Of a stretch of 64,000 bases of DNA, positions 49,311 through 60,636 are shown in pieces (within the stretch, counting starts at the first letter, position 1; each line of letters starts with the position of its first letter). Origin of the DNA: Blastobasis lacticolella (Eukaryota; Arthropoda; Insecta; Lepidoptera; Blastobasidae); the NCBI GenBank assembly GCA_905147135.1, contig LR990054.1, forward strand, positions 15,289,001 to 15,353,000, written 5' to 3'. The position numbers were made by a program, and so were the translations under genes. The notes under the pieces are model-generated. The model was not told the origin of the DNA. It saw nothing but the letters and a program-made list of their open reading frames with translations, and did not search any database.

Positions 49311-50159
49311 TTATTTCATCCCTAAAGCTATGACTTCTATAATGTTCCTTGGATCTCCGTGTTTATAGCAAATTTCAGCACATGAAACTGTTTTTAGACT
49401 TGTGTGTTGATTGATTTTATGTTTTTGGCTATAAATTCATCAGAGCGACAACATGATGATGCCAAAATGTATTTTATAAGACCTTTAGCTACTATAGGTT
49501 ATGAAACGTTTATGAATAAGGAATTTTAAAATACGTTTTAAAGGCCTAATGAGTTTTGTAGCTTATGAACGTTTTAATCCTACTATAAGGTTTTTTATGA
49601 ACAAGACCGGGACTTAAATACAAAATATAAGAAAAGAAGAAGATCGGTTTAAGTGGGAAAGCGGACCCTGACAGAAGCCAGGATTGGTCACTGGGATGAT
49701 GATTCCTTAAATAAGACGCTGACGCAGCTTTTAATGTAAAGTAGTCCTTGATTAAAACTCTACCGTACCACAAAAAGTTAAGCAGCGTTTACTGTATACC
49801 TACCTTTATTGTAAGCACTAGTTATACACTACGTATAGCCTAATTAAAGGAAGGCCAATTTATAGATTACATTTGAAGGCATTCATCATTTTATTGCGTC
49901 TACGACATACAAATTCATTTTGGCTTGCGTCTGTTGCGTCTAATGTAAAATGATCGTGAGAATTATGTCGTGGGCATGACAGCTGTCAAATGTAATCTAT
50001 TAAATTGGTCCTACTTTAGTGTCGGTAACTATAATAACGATTCTAAATAAAAAAGACAAGCAAGTGCACTACTTACTCGTTGGTATGGTACTTTGACCTC
50101 TGGAAAATATAATTAGAACAACTATTCCGCATGAAAATAGCCAGATTCATTTTTAATTT
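49311..50159. other. unassigned sequence
   Basis: Nothing recognised in about 850 bp. Confidence 0.4.
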
Positions 50160-50345
50160 ACTAGTGGACCCGGCGCAACTTCGTTCGTGTACACATACTA
50201 TACCTACCTTTTTTATTACTTAACAACCTTCCTTTTGAATGACTTTATCAATTGTTGAAAACCGCATTAAAATCCGTTGCGTAGGGTAAAGATCTAAGCG
50301 TATATACATAAGGACAGACGGCGGGAAGCGACTTTGTTTTATACT
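50160..50345 (+). repeat. Rep-1 copy, complete
   Basis: CTAGTGGACCCGGCGCAACT to AGCGACTTTGTTTTATACTA, with CCGCATTAAAATCCGTTGCG in the middle. One of the cleanest copies. Confidence 0.7.
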
Positions 50346-50944
50346 ATGTAGAGATAGCCGAAAAATACCTACTATGGGGTTCCGAGATTCGTTCATTGAC
50401 CCGTTGACCCCTAAACCGCGTCATATTTGATAAAATGGCCGCCTCTCAGGCAAAAGGAATAACTAAAATTTGGGTCAGGCGACTGCCAAGCTATGGAGCG
50501 AACCGAGGCTATCTCCTTTGTGATTCAAGTGCAGACTCTGGAAGGCATGGGATTGCAGGCTGGGTGCCAAAATGCAGGCTACGTTTTTAATTAATAGGAG
50601 TGTTTCTCCTAGTTCGTTTGCGAAATCTGAATTTACGGTTCTGGGAAGTGGGGTAGGATTTTCGGCCATGAAGTGGAAGGTCGATTCGCTTTGGTACTGT
50701 TCGTTAGTGTTATGAAAGACCAACTATCACTCAAATTTATTTCCTTTAAGTAAATAAATATAAATGTGTTTGGACAAATTCACACAAAGTAAGCAATCTT
50801 TTTATAATCTGTATGATGGTGGCAGGATTTCATGCAGTCAACTAATACTTAACTTAAAAATAAAATGTTTATTAATATAAACATAACTTTTAAAGGTTGA
50901 ACGAAATGTAAAAATAAATATTTATAGAAGTTGGCACCATGTTC
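50346..50944. other. unassigned; SINE-A tail scrap at 50.75-50.80 kb
   Basis: GTTTGGACAAATTCACACAA is reverse SINE-A tail. A minus frame at 50475-50723 (82 aa) shows no recognisable domain. Confidence 0.4.
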
Positions 50945-51134
50945 CAATATTATTACAACCTCTAAAATGGTTGAAAATTATTGACAAATACAATATCATC
51001 CAATACAACGTACCCAGTGTTTATATCCTGTTTGCTAAGAACCTATTTCAAGTGATTATCAATAACCAAAATTGTCGGGGCGCCATCTAGTGAGTGGTTA
51101 GAAATGCTTTAATACCTATTGGAAAACTGCTCAT
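50945..51134. mobile_element. MITE-2, truncated (right half)
   Basis: Matches 12.49-12.67 kb from TTATTACAACCTCTAAAATG to TATTGGAAAACTGCTC. The left half is missing. AT follows the end, then GGAACCACTCGGGTGG, which resembles a reverse SINE-A head. Confidence 0.75.
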
Positions 51135-51992
51135 GGAACCACTCGGGTGGTTAAGTATTTATATTTTCCATCTGGAATACTTCTGATAAGGCGGTTTCGC
51201 TGGGAACCGTGAAACCGTGAGTAGTTGGTATATCGCGGATTCGCATTCGCCCATGACAGCAAAAAATACATTTTTAGACCCCATGAAAGTCAGTTCAGTA
51301 TAGACAGAACGATTCCCAACAATAGTAGTAACAATAGGTGTCCAAATAATTTGCGCCCAAGCGGTCAAGGCGGATCGTTGGCAAATAAAAAAGGGGTCAG
51401 TACCCGTTTCAGGACGGCCGGGCGATTTGAGCGGCCCAAATAGGGAATATGCATGTTTAATGAATTATCTTTTTAAAACTAGTTAAAACTTATCCGGCCT
51501 TCGTCTGCTGAATTCGGGTTCGGTTTCTGAAGGAATAACATGGAATCTTGGGATAAAAAGCATAAGCATACGAGGTTATACATATAAGGTTAAACCATAA
51601 TTGAATTAAACCGTCACTATTTATTTTCATCAGTTTTTCATCAATTTATTATCCCTTACATACAAAACCTTAAAACTGTTTGAGTTAAAATGTCCCTTTC
51701 ATACAAATCCTAAAAGGCGTTTGAGATAAAATAAAAAAAAAATGATAAAGGACTGAGCATTTTCATCACTATCTATCACAGAATACCAATACCTGCCACA
51801 AACTACGAAAGACCGACCCTCAATAAGTACTATTCCGTCTTATTGTACCTAAATCATATGACGAATGCGTATGACGTCCGATGCGAGAGTCAACAGGCCT
51901 CACCTTCCTGTGACGGGGTCGCATTATTTATTACGTAAATACGACACTGAGATGATGATAATGATTTCATTTAACTAACATGAGTATCATGA
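51135..51992. other. unassigned sequence
   Basis: Nothing recognised beyond a possible SINE-A head scrap at 51.13-51.16 kb. Short frames (69 and 72 aa) lack domains. Confidence 0.4.
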
Positions 51993-52262
51993 CGACCTGA
52001 GTGGTTCAATGGTCAACATGCTGGTCTGCCACGCAAGAGGTCCCGGGTTCGATTCCCGGCCGCGCAGAAATTGAAATGATGAATTTTAATTTCTGTTACG
52101 GGTCTGGGTGTTCTATGTATAATAAGTATGTATTTAAAAAAAGTATTTAAGTAGTATATCAGTTATCTAGCACCTATAGTACAAGCTTTGCTTAGTTTGG
52201 GGCTAGATGGCGCTGTGTGAATTTGTCCACGAATATTTATTTTATTTATTTATTTATCATAT
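51993..52262 (+). mobile_element. SINE-A copy, full length
   Basis: Head GACGACCTGAGTGGTTCAAT, B box GGTTCGATTCC, body AATTTCTGTTACGGGTCTGG, tail GGGGCTAGATGGCGCTGTGT and TTTATTTATTTATT. This is the best copy in the window for a consensus. Confidence 0.85.
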
Positions 52263-52450
52263 CTATACATAGTATAAAACAAAGTCGCTTCCCGCTGTCT
52301 GTTCCTATGTATCTATGTACGCTTAGATCTTTTAAACTACGCAACGGATTTTAATGCAATTTTCAACAATGGATAGAGTGATTCAAGAGGAACATTTATA
52401 AGCAAGAAAAATGGGGAGGTAGAAGTAAAGTAGGTGTATGTAGGGACAGG
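52255..52450 (-). repeat. Rep-1 copy
   Basis: Reverse Rep-1: CATAGTATAAAACAAAGTCG, ACTACGCAACGGATTTTAAT and AAAGTAGGTGTATGTAGGG. It abuts the SINE-A tail. Confidence 0.65.
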
Positions 52451-53020
52451 ACGTGTCCGAACTCGCACTAATTTCACTAGTCCTTAAATAAAACAATAAA
52501 AATCATGCCAATTCCCTATTGCCGGACCCGATTTGGGAGTCCATTTTGCAATTACATTCCCCACTCCAAGTCACCTGCTCCCGGCCGTTCCAAGTCCTTT
52601 CCACACAACGCGTGTGGGCTCATTGTTTGGACGAGATAATTCGCCGATGGAAATTTCGCTGATCACGTGGTCGGTTGTTGTGATCTCCGGTGGTGTAATT
52701 GCCTGGCAATATACTACGTGTAATCTAATCTGTAGGTACAGGCAGCGGTGCTCAATCTTTTTTATAGGGGCATAAGGTTTTAGTTAGCTCGAACTTTTCA
52801 CGTTTAGGCTATGAATCTGAAAATATTACGTGGTTGTAGGGAAAGTAATGAATACGGCGAGCTCGACGTGTTGGGCTACTTAATCTAAGAATGTTTTAAA
52901 GCAGTGGTTTTGAATATGGAAGAGGGCAAACAGTAAAATGATAAGATCCAGGGATGCAAAGAATAGTAGGTTCATAAATGAAAAAAAATATATTATTATT
53001 TACTCTAATAATGAGCGTCA
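52451..53020. other. unassigned sequence
   Basis: An 80-aa plus frame (52533-52775) with a hydrophobic stretch ISLITWSVVVISGGVIAW. No paralogue or known domain was seen, so it stays uncalled. Confidence 0.35.
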
Positions 53021-53610
53021 GTAGCCGAGCGGTTAAGGTCGTAGAGCTCATCTAGTCTAAGATGACGCGCCCCACTACTTAGTTAGTTGATTTCGATGTG
53101 TGAGTGCAAATATTGATAACGACACTTCATCTGTGTGGGAGCCAATGAACGACGCGTGCTGCTACGTTTGAATCTTACCGGCAACTGAATGACCAATTAC
53201 AACGGCATTTGTATATGTATTGCGTCCATATTTTAAACTTGCTTGTGTGCGTTAATGCGATAGTGGGGCGCGTCATTTTAAATTAGACGAGCTCTACCTG
53301 ACTCGTAAGCGAGAGGTACTGGGTTCGAATCCCGCTACGGCCATGTACCAATGACTCTTTTCTGAGTTATGTCGTTGAATACTAAAAATGCTCTTACGGT
53401 GAAGAAAAACATCGTGATGAAACCTGCACATTCAGACGACTGAGTGTGTAATCATGATCCAATCTGGCTTGGTTCCCTTGTTAGCAGGGTCATGAAGCTC
53501 AGATGGCAGTCGCTCCACGGTAACTACCTGCCAAATCCTGGATCATGGTCAAGGCGGACCCCGGGCCCTCGTGCGCGAAAGCACAACCGGGATATTAATG
53601 CCAATATATA
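53021..53610 (+). mobile_element. SINE-B, full length, head split by MITE-1
   Basis: GAGCGTCAGTAGCCGAGCGG then MITE-1, then GACTCGTAAGCGAGAGGTAC, B box GGGTTCGAATCCCG, and a complete body to GCGCGAAAGCACAACCGGG. It shows that the SINE-B head is tRNA-like with A and B boxes. The insertion separates the Pol III boxes. Confidence 0.85.
53042..53296. mobile_element. MITE-1, uninterrupted (251 bp)
   Basis: GAGCTCATCTAGTCTAAGAT and complement, TA at 53042-53043 and 53295-53296. It is the reference empty site for the MITE-2 insertion at 12.26 kb. Confidence 0.88.
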
Positions 53611-53934
53611 TTTTGAAATTATTTACTCTAATTAAATTTTTTTTTTCAGTAGCTACTAGCCAGTCATTTGATTTGACCGCCATCTCACCTGCTGGTAATA
53701 GTGACGATGCGGCCGAAGATGGGGCATGCCTTGGCCTTTCTAGGAATATCAATTTTAAAAACAACAGTTCTGCAGCGTTAGTCTCTATCTGTCTTCTATT
53801 CCTCTCACTGCTTTAAAAACGTTCGGAGTCATTTGTCTACCACACTTCGAGAAACTGAGCTCATTTCTAAAGGTTAGGGATCAAACAAACATCGCTAATG
53901 AAAATACATGTCTTGGCTCTATTTATAAGTAACC
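53611..53934. other. mostly unassigned; LINE-tail-like 53.65-53.76 kb
   Basis: TTGACCGCCATCTCACCTGC and GATGCGGCCGAAGATGGGGC resemble a common lepidopteran LINE 3' segment, also hinted at near 55.2 kb. Confidence 0.4.
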
Positions 53935-54140
53935 AGTGGACTCGGCGCGAATTCGTTCGCGTACACCTTTTTTCCCCTACCTACGTTTTTATTCTTCCTT
54001 ATAAACCTCCCTCTTGAATACCTCTATCTATTGTTGAAAACCGCATTAAAATCCGTTGCGTAGTTTGAAAGATCTAAGCGCACATAGATACATAGGGACG
54101 GACGGCGAGAAGCGACTTTGTTTTATACTATGTATAAATA
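53935..54140 (+). repeat. Rep-1 copy, complete
   Basis: GGACTCGGCGCGAATTCGTT to GCGACTTTGTTTTATACTAT, with GAAAGATCTAAGCGCACATA. Confidence 0.7.
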
Positions 54141-54414
54141 TGTGAAGTAGTATCGCCATAAAGGAGGGTCAGTAACAATTTCGTAACCTTACATATTCAT
54201 TGCTACATAGCACAATACGGCCTATCTCTTAACACTCCACTTGAGGGAGTCTCTGAGGATTGGGCCAATTGAGTTTCCAATCCAGCGACCAGCGGATGTG
54301 ATATCTTCAATCAACTTAAGAAATCGATTCCAATTTCAGAAATGACGCTTGACCTTGAGGGAGTTTTGAACCTGTGTTGTGGAGATAGAATGGCTTGTGT
54401 TTATGGTAGGTAGT

Positions 54415-54620
54415 TTATACCACTAAGGTGGCAGACAAGCTTGACATGGTACCTTATGGTATTTACCTTATAATAAGCAGTTACCACTGCTTATGTACGT
54501 TTGCAATATTGTTTATATATCAGCATAACATTAGATTTTCTCTCGGACAATATCTTTGGACGTTGTGTTTATTGTTTATACCTTAGTATTTTTTAAATTA
54601 ACCTGGCAGGCAATTGACCG
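54415..54620 (-). repeat. Rep-9 copy, left member of a direct duplication
   Basis: CACTAAGGTGGCAGACAAGC then GCAGTTACCACTGCTTATG and CAGCATAACATTAG. From 54478 it parallels 54865-54990. Confidence 0.55.
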
Positions 54621-54621
54621 C

Positions 54622-54868
54622 TATCATTTGATAGCACCAACCCCTTACACTCATGGGTGTCGTACAAGGCGACTAATGTTTTCGAGGCAAAAGATCAAGA
54701 GTCTCCGTATTCTGGAAGATGGGATGCAGCATTTTCCATTGTTATATTTAAACACTGCGATCTCCAACTCGCTTGCCAAGCGTGGAGATTATGGCAATAA
54801 CCTCCCCTTTCGTGGGAGACGCCCTAAGTCCTGCAGTGGACTGTTACGGGCTGTGATGATGAAGCAGT
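54622..54868 (+). repeat. Rep-4 copy, most complete
   Basis: AGCACCAACCCCTTACACTC, GTCGTACAAGGCGACTAATG, TTTCGAGGCAAAAGATCAAG, CAAGCGTGGAGATTATGGC and GGGCTGTGATGATGAAG. Confidence 0.7.
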
Positions 54869-55225
54869 TACCACTGCTTATGGACGTTTGCAATGTTGTT
54901 TATTTATCAGCATAACATTCTCAGCACTGTTGGACAGATTTTCTCTTGGACAATATTTTCGGACGTTATGCTTCTAGTGTATACCTAGGTACTTTTACAG
55001 CGGCTCGGCTCAGGCCAAGGCATACGCTGTGCGAGGTCCTTTTGTTGTCGAGGGGTACCACACTACAGCAGTTCCGATACAGAGTGACATTTATCTGTGT
55101 AGGTAGTTTTAGGTAATTACTGTAAGCTTGTGATGTGGTTACTTAAGGCAACAATAAATGTATTTTCATTTCATTTCATTTTTAAGGAACCTGGCAGGCA
55201 TTTGACCGCTTTCATCTGATGGTAT
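54865..55225. repeat. right member of the direct duplication, split by Rep-8
   Basis: GCAGTTACCACTGCTTATGG, TCAGCATAACATTCTCAGC, then Rep-8 (55005-55180), then AACCTGGCAGGCATTTGACC. The left member has the same ends at 54478 and 54599 without Rep-8. Confidence 0.6.
55005..55180 (+). repeat. Rep-8 copy (LINE 3' end)
   Basis: GCGGCTCGGCTCAGGCCAAG, GCGAGGTCCTTTTGTTGTCG and a terminal CATTTCATTTCATTTT. Confidence 0.6.
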
Positions 55226-55349
55226 GCAGCCGAAGACAAAGCATGCCTGTTATTCGCTCTAGCCTTGAAGGACCAGGTGTCCAAATTATTGTTCTGGTAA
55301 CACACTGGCAGGCAATACATGCGTTCCGATTTCAGTAAACATTCCACCC

Positions 55350-55560
55350 GCGCGCAGTTCGGATCTCTGTAAACATTTAACTATCCCGCTGGACCCTATT
55401 GTTTTTCGGGCGGGATGAAAACTAGCCTATGTCATACAGGAATCATGTAGCTTCCTATTAGTGATAAAATTATAAAAATCGGTTCAGTAGTTTCGGAGAT
55501 TACCCCCAACATACAAAGCCGCAAACTGACAAATTCAAAACTTTTTCTCTTTATAACATT
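55350..55560 (-). repeat. Rep-7 copy
   Basis: GCGCGCAGTTCGGATCTCTG, TTTTCGGGCGGGATGAAAAC, TAGCCTATGTCATACAGG and ATCGGTTCAGTAGTTTCGG. Confidence 0.5.
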
Positions 55561-55869
55561 AATAAAATATTAACTAAACTACAGCGGTTTGTGCAGACGT
55601 CTGGAAGAGCCACGACATATGGATCCGCTCACGACGCGTTTCTGAACCGGAAAGGGGCCGCCGGAATTAGGTCGTGCTCCTCCACATACTCACCGAAATT
55701 AAACCTAAACAAGGTCATTGGCGCTATTACATTGGGTCGTTTCCCCCGAATTCAGGGAGTTATGCGATGAATTCGTCTAACATAATGTTTCAAATTTCAA
55801 TCTTCGGCTGCATCTTCACTTACCAGCAGGTGAGATGGCGGTTAAATGCACTTGTCTAATATAAAAAAG

Positions 55870-56460
55870 AACTATCGGGGTTATTATCACATATTTTAAA
55901 GGTATGATCAAGGTTTCTTACCGTTTATAATACTACCGTAGAAATCGTCTAATCTAAAATGACGCGCCCCACTATCGCATTAACGCACACAAGCAAGTTT
56001 AAAATATGGACGCAATACATATACAAATGCCGTTGTAATTGGTCATTCAGTTGCCGGTGAGACTCGTTCAAGTTGCACGCGTCGTTCGATTGGAGTAGTC
56101 GACGCTCCCACACAGATGAAGTGTCGTTATTAATATTTGCACTCACTCATCGAAATCAACTAAGTAAGTAGTGGGGCGCGTCATTTTAGACTAGACGAGC
56201 TCTACCTTTGTTTACGAGTAGCCCGATAGCATCATGATCACGGGACGACTCGTGACACATAATGATTTAAACTATCGCAGTTGTAATGACACATTTTAAT
56301 GGTGTGTTCCATGTTTCTTACCGAAACTTGTTTACGAGTAGACCGATATTGGCTGCATCATTATCACGGGACGACTGCATGCAACTGCGTCGCAATATCG
56401 GGCCACTCGTAAACAAAGGTACGCGGTAGGAAACCCGGAACATACCTTTAAAATGAATTC
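55870..56460. repeat. Rep-3 foldback array interrupted by MITE-1
   Basis: Arms such as TTTGTTTACGAGTAGCCCGA (56.21 kb), CTTGTTTACGAGTAGACCGA (56.32 kb) and the inverse CGGGCCACTCGTAAACAAAG (56.40 kb) make a long imperfect palindrome. The left arm is cut by MITE-1 at the TA in TACCTTTG. Confidence 0.6.
55939..56204. mobile_element. MITE-1 copy (262 bp) inside Rep-3
   Basis: Right end GACTAGACGAGCTC with TA at 56203-56204. The left end is mutated (GAAATCGTCTAATC) with TA at 55939-55940. The copy at 57.8 kb shows Rep-3 uninterrupted as CCGCGTACCTTTGTTG. Confidence 0.85.
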
Positions 56461-57044
56461 GTCTTACTACTAGAGTAAAAAAGGTTCCGAAAAATTTAGA
56501 ACCTCCTCCTTTTTTGGAGTCGCTTAATAAGCAATTCAAGGGTCTTCCAAAATTCTCAAATATGTGTCAAAATTTTGTTAGACGGGATTTAACGGTAAAT
56601 TTTTGCCAAAAAATTAATTTTACGAATCCATTGAAATGGATGGATGGACAGGGAGGCTTGTGCCCTGTAGTGGGACAGAAATAGCTTAAATAATAATAAT
56701 GAAATCTTCTTTTCAGGGATTATGAACATGAACTATAAGGATTTATGAATGTTTTTGCGATTGACAAATCTTTTCTTAAAAATTAGAATAGAGTAATCAT
56801 TTTCTATTATCAATTTTTAAGAAGTTCTTCTAAGGTCACGTTCATATTTACAAAACATGACAATGATTTTACCTGAATCGCTATCGTTTCGAAGATTTCG
56901 TTGGATTCATATCAATTTTCCTACAATTTTCGTAAAAAGACTTATGAAATAAACCGATCGTTCTCGGTATTTTATCTTGTGTTGTTTAATTTCATATAAC
57001 TAAAACATAAAACACATTTTGAGTTTATTTAGGTAATTCAAATC
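56461..57044. other. unassigned sequence
   Basis: Nothing recognised. Confidence 0.4.
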
Positions 57045-57185
57045 TTTATTTATTTATTTATTTTACAGTTTATTGTGCACAGGAAATACATAGTGAATAA
57101 CAGGCAAAGTAATAAATGGCACAACAGGCGCTACTTATTTCTAAAAGAAATCTCTTCCAGCAGGCCTTCGGAAGCGTGATGTAAT
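57045..57185 (-). repeat. CR1-like LINE 3'-end fragment
   Basis: TTTATTTATTTATTTTACAG, TTTATTGTGCACAGGAAATA, AGAAATCTCTTCCAGCAGG and GCGTGATGTAATC parallel 1.71-1.86 kb. Confidence 0.65.
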
Positions 57186-57754
57186 CTTTATTACCTATAT
57201 CGAAAAAAGTATTTCAAGTTTTAATAAAAACAGGTTATTGTTCAATGTACCAACTTTTAGTGCGAATAACAGCATCGAGTCTGTCCCGTAGAATTCGCTC
57301 GCTGCATGAACGTGACGGGCTTGGAAATCTTTTTGATCCAAAACGTTTTACAGTGTTGCGATATGTAAACAAATTAAACAATCGTGTATGTTAAAAGTGC
57401 AAATCACAAGACAATTTAGACCAGTAAACTGCTCTGTGAAAGCATTAGTGTAGTTAATTAAAACACTCCACAGCAACATTACATAAGAACTTAAATGTAA
57501 TATATTCGGCCTTGATCTACGACTCCATTTGAACTCTGACCTCTAATGTTGATTTGTTGCAACTAGCATTAGGTATGATAAATACCAACTTAATGTCAGA
57601 GTATGTACAAACAAACAAACATACATATTTATCGAACAACATTGTATATAGTTACGTAAGTACCTGATGTTTATAGAGGGCTCGTAGAGGGTACCTCTGA
57701 AACAATGTTGCTATTATCATTGACATCTTTCAAGATGGTTTCACTGTATAATGT
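57186..57754. other. unassigned sequence
   Basis: Nothing recognised. Confidence 0.4.
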
Positions 57755-57890
57755 TTTAAACTATAGCGGTTGTTGTCACACATTTTAAAGGTATTGTTCC
57801 GGGTTTCCTACCGCGTACCTTTGTTGACGAGTAGCCCGATATTTCGACGCAGTTTCAGGCTATATGGTCACGGGTCGACGTCAGTCGGTC
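57755..57890 (+). repeat. Rep-3 copy, one arm
   Basis: ATTTTAAAGGTATTGTTCCG, GGGTTTCCTACCGCGTACC, TTTGTTGACGAGTAGCCCGA and TATTTCGACGCAGTTTCAGG. Confidence 0.6.
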
Positions 57891-58019
57891 TCGGTCTGTC
57901 TATCTGTCTCTCTGTATATTTTCCCGCTAACTCCTCCTAAACCGATGGTGCGGTTTTCCCCATCAGATAGAGAATTTCTTCCGGTCGGTTGATATGTCTA
58001 TTACATACATATTATAGTA

Positions 58020-58408
58020 AAGATTAGCAGGGCCGGATTTAGAGGTCCAGAGGCCTCGGGGCAACGAAGGAGCGGAGCCTCGCCCCAAATTATTTTCCAA
58101 ATAAAGTGAAACATTTTTTTAATTCGAGTTTTTCAATAAATAATTTATTGTAATTAAGTGTAATTAAAAAATAATAAATTAAGTGTAATTATAATCAAAT
58201 AATCATGTATGTACAAAGTACTGCAGGCTGTAGGTAAAGGTAAAAGAGTAAAAAAAAAAATATCAAAGGAAAAGATGTTTACTAGTGTTTACTAATTGGA
58301 ATTTGAAAGATGTTTTTCCGAAGTCTCTATTGTGGGGGCCCCCCGTTTGTGGAGGCCCCGGGGCTTTCGCCCCGGTTGCCCTCCCCTAAATCCGGCCCTG
58401 AAGATTAG
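58020..58408. mobile_element. hAT-1 copy 2 (373 bp), 8-bp duplication AAGATTAG
   Basis: CAGGGCCGGATTTAG at 58028 and its complement ending 58400. AAGATTAG at 58020-58027 and 58401-58408. The flank continues as GACGAGAAAATGCGTGCC, so the target is itself another repeat-like segment. Confidence 0.92.
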
Positions 58409-58593
58409 ACGAGAAAATGCGTGCCAAGCCGGGGCGGGTCGCTAGGTAGTTATAAATAGAAGAAAAATAATTATGTGTAAAAAATTATAATTACTAGGGG
58501 GCTAAACTTTCGTAGTAGTTACGTATATTACGTAATATTGATACCACAGGTCACATTTAGTAGTATTTACATGAAGTAGAACAAATTTTATCA

Positions 58594-58730
58594 GGTGAGC
58601 ATATGTTAGTGTTCAACTAATGTACATAGCTCTAAACAGAGTCATTGGCACATGGCAGCAGTGGGATTCGAACCCAGGACCTCTCGCTAACGAGTCGGAC
58701 TCCTTAACCACTAGGCCATCGACGCTCTAA
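58594..58730 (-). mobile_element. SINE-B head, isolated, reverse
   Basis: GTGGGATTCGAACCCAGGAC (B box on minus), CTCGCTAACGAGTCGGAC and TTAACCACTAGGCCATCGAC, plus the first body part ACTAATGTACATAGCTC. Confidence 0.7.
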
Positions 58731-59385
58731 CCACAAATATTTTATACTTATACATAAAGGACATTGCGGTCACTTTACGAAGTTCCCACAATAATGTAAA
58801 TAGACATAGACAGATTTTATTCGGCAATAACTACAAGTAGATGTATTAGTAATTAGTATATAGTCTGCCTATATTTACATCCTCATATGTATATATGGGG
58901 TTAAATTCTTTAAAGTTAATTGTTTTTACTCTTAATTGCCTTCACCGCTCATCAAAGGTCTTCTCGGCTTATCAAAGGTTAGCTGAAAAAATCCCGTAGT
59001 GGGATAAGCTCGCCTTTGCATTATAAACTGTATTTTTATTTCCTGTAATGTTATAAATTGATGCAATAAAGAGATTACATACATACACACATACATAGTT
59101 GTAATAATAAGGAAAACATTAAGACGTTTTGCTGTATAACAATTTTATAGGTAGGTAATTAGTTTAGTATGATGATAGTATAAATTCCGAAGCTATCTGC
59201 TCCTTTCTTATCATACAATAATAAGTTTAATTAGTCATCATCAGTTTCGGAGGTTAGGTATCCTCAACATACAAACTTCTCCTATACTTATATTTCATAA
59301 AGCAGTTATGAGTTTTGTATCCTTCAGACGATATTGAACGCCCTACTACATAATACTATAGTCATCTTAGCTTCAAAATCCCGGT
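58731..59385. other. mostly unassigned; LINE-tail-like 58.98-59.10 kb
   Basis: GGGATAAGCTCGCCTTTGCA followed by TGCAATAAAGAGATTACATA looks like a LINE 3' end on plus with AATAAA. Confidence 0.4.
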
Positions 59386-59710
59386 CCGCTTTGACCATGA
59401 TCCAGTAGATTTAGATTTATTTATTATCTCATTTTACAGCCTTACATTTATCAATATTATATTAATTATATAAATCTAAAAAAGAGATCGTCAATTTTAT
59501 AATAAAATCATTTAAAAATATACAATAAGTACTTTCATTGTGGAAAAATTGAAATTGTGTTATTAGTAGGAAAAATAATAATAATGACATGACAATATAA
59601 TAAAACACTATACAAAATTACACAGTGGTAGGTTATTGGTAATGTCAATGTCAAATACAAAAATATAAAATGTATTTGGCAGATCAGGTAATTACGCAGA
59701 TGACACAGGA
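59386..59710 (-). mobile_element. SINE-B fragment split by an AT-rich insertion
   Basis: CCGCTTTGACCATGATCCAG (left) and TTTGGCAGATCAGGTAATTA (right) are contiguous in other copies (GATCCAGGATTTGGCAGATC). About 265 bp of AT-rich sequence starting TAGATTTAGATTTATTTATT lies between them, probably a reverse LINE 3' end. Confidence 0.6.
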
Positions 59711-59854
59711 TAATGAAGCACATTGTTTGTGTAAAGAATATTCTAGTGATTATTATGCTCGTTACGCATGAATTAGGCGGATTAGTCTCGAAATAACCGG
59801 CGAGGGCCCGGTTGGCAAGAGTTCCCCAGATTATAAAACAATAATAATCATCTT

Positions 59855-60085
59855 AGCGTTAATATCCTGGTTGTGCTCTCTCGCGCGGGGGGTCCGTGGT
59901 CCGCCTTGGCCATCATCGTTACAGTAGAGAGACTGCCATCGAACCTCCGTGACCCTAACAGGGGAACCTGACAGATTGGATGATGGTTACACTTCAGTCG
60001 CCTGAATGTGCAGGTTTCATCACGATACTTACATGCCGGCTCTGGGGATCGAACCCGTTATCTGTCGTTTACGAGTCCGACCCGG
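59855..60085 (-). mobile_element. SINE-B copy with internal deletion, joined to its head
   Basis: GTTAATATCCTGGTTGTGCT, GACTGCCATCGAACCTCCG, AGTCGCCTGAATGTGCAGG, CATCACGATACTTACATG then a head remnant GGGATCGAACCCGTTATC. Confidence 0.7.
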
Positions 60086-60109
60086 CCACCGGCAGGCCCT
60101 GTCATGTGG

Positions 60110-60455
60110 CAATTTTTTTTTTAATGAACTATAGGCTATCAGGCAAGCGGGTCATCTGATGGGAAGTAGTCACCACTGCCTATAGACATTAGCAACACCA
60201 AGAGTATCGCCAATGCGTTGCCCACCTCTATAACACGTTGCTCTGGCAGCAAAAAGGCAAAAGCCACTCCACTGCCACAGCCACGGTTCCCCAAATCCCC
60301 ACCCCATGGAGCACTGGAAACCTTACTAACCGGCAGAAACACAATACTATTTGAAAGAGTATTATTTAGCTGCGATATTCTGTAAGGTAGAGGCACTTCC
60401 CCAGTCGGACGGGTCCAATTCGAACGAGATACGCGGGGTATGCCCTACCTCTTTT
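60110..60455 (-). mobile_element. Rep-10 LINE 3' end, near-identical to 48.3 kb
   Basis: T-run at 60113-60122, then CAGGCAAGCGGGTCATCTGA, GTTGCTCTGGCAGCAAAAAG, CACCCCATGGAGCACTGG and GAACGAGATACGCGGG. Confidence 0.65.
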
Positions 60456-60636
60456 AAATTGTGACATATAGTTCTACATACAAATAGCACTTATTATTAT
60501 GAACGTGTAAATTTATCCACAGTAATCATCACAAACTAAAAATAATGATTAGTGTAGTAGAGATTGAACCTACAAACTTCAGTGCAACAAGCAAGACTAC
60601 GGGTGACCTGGCACGATGACTACCGGTAGACACCGG

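Noticed and set aside
52533..52775. 80-aa frame with a hydrophobic segment as a membrane protein
   Set aside because: Single short frame with no supporting context or family resemblance.
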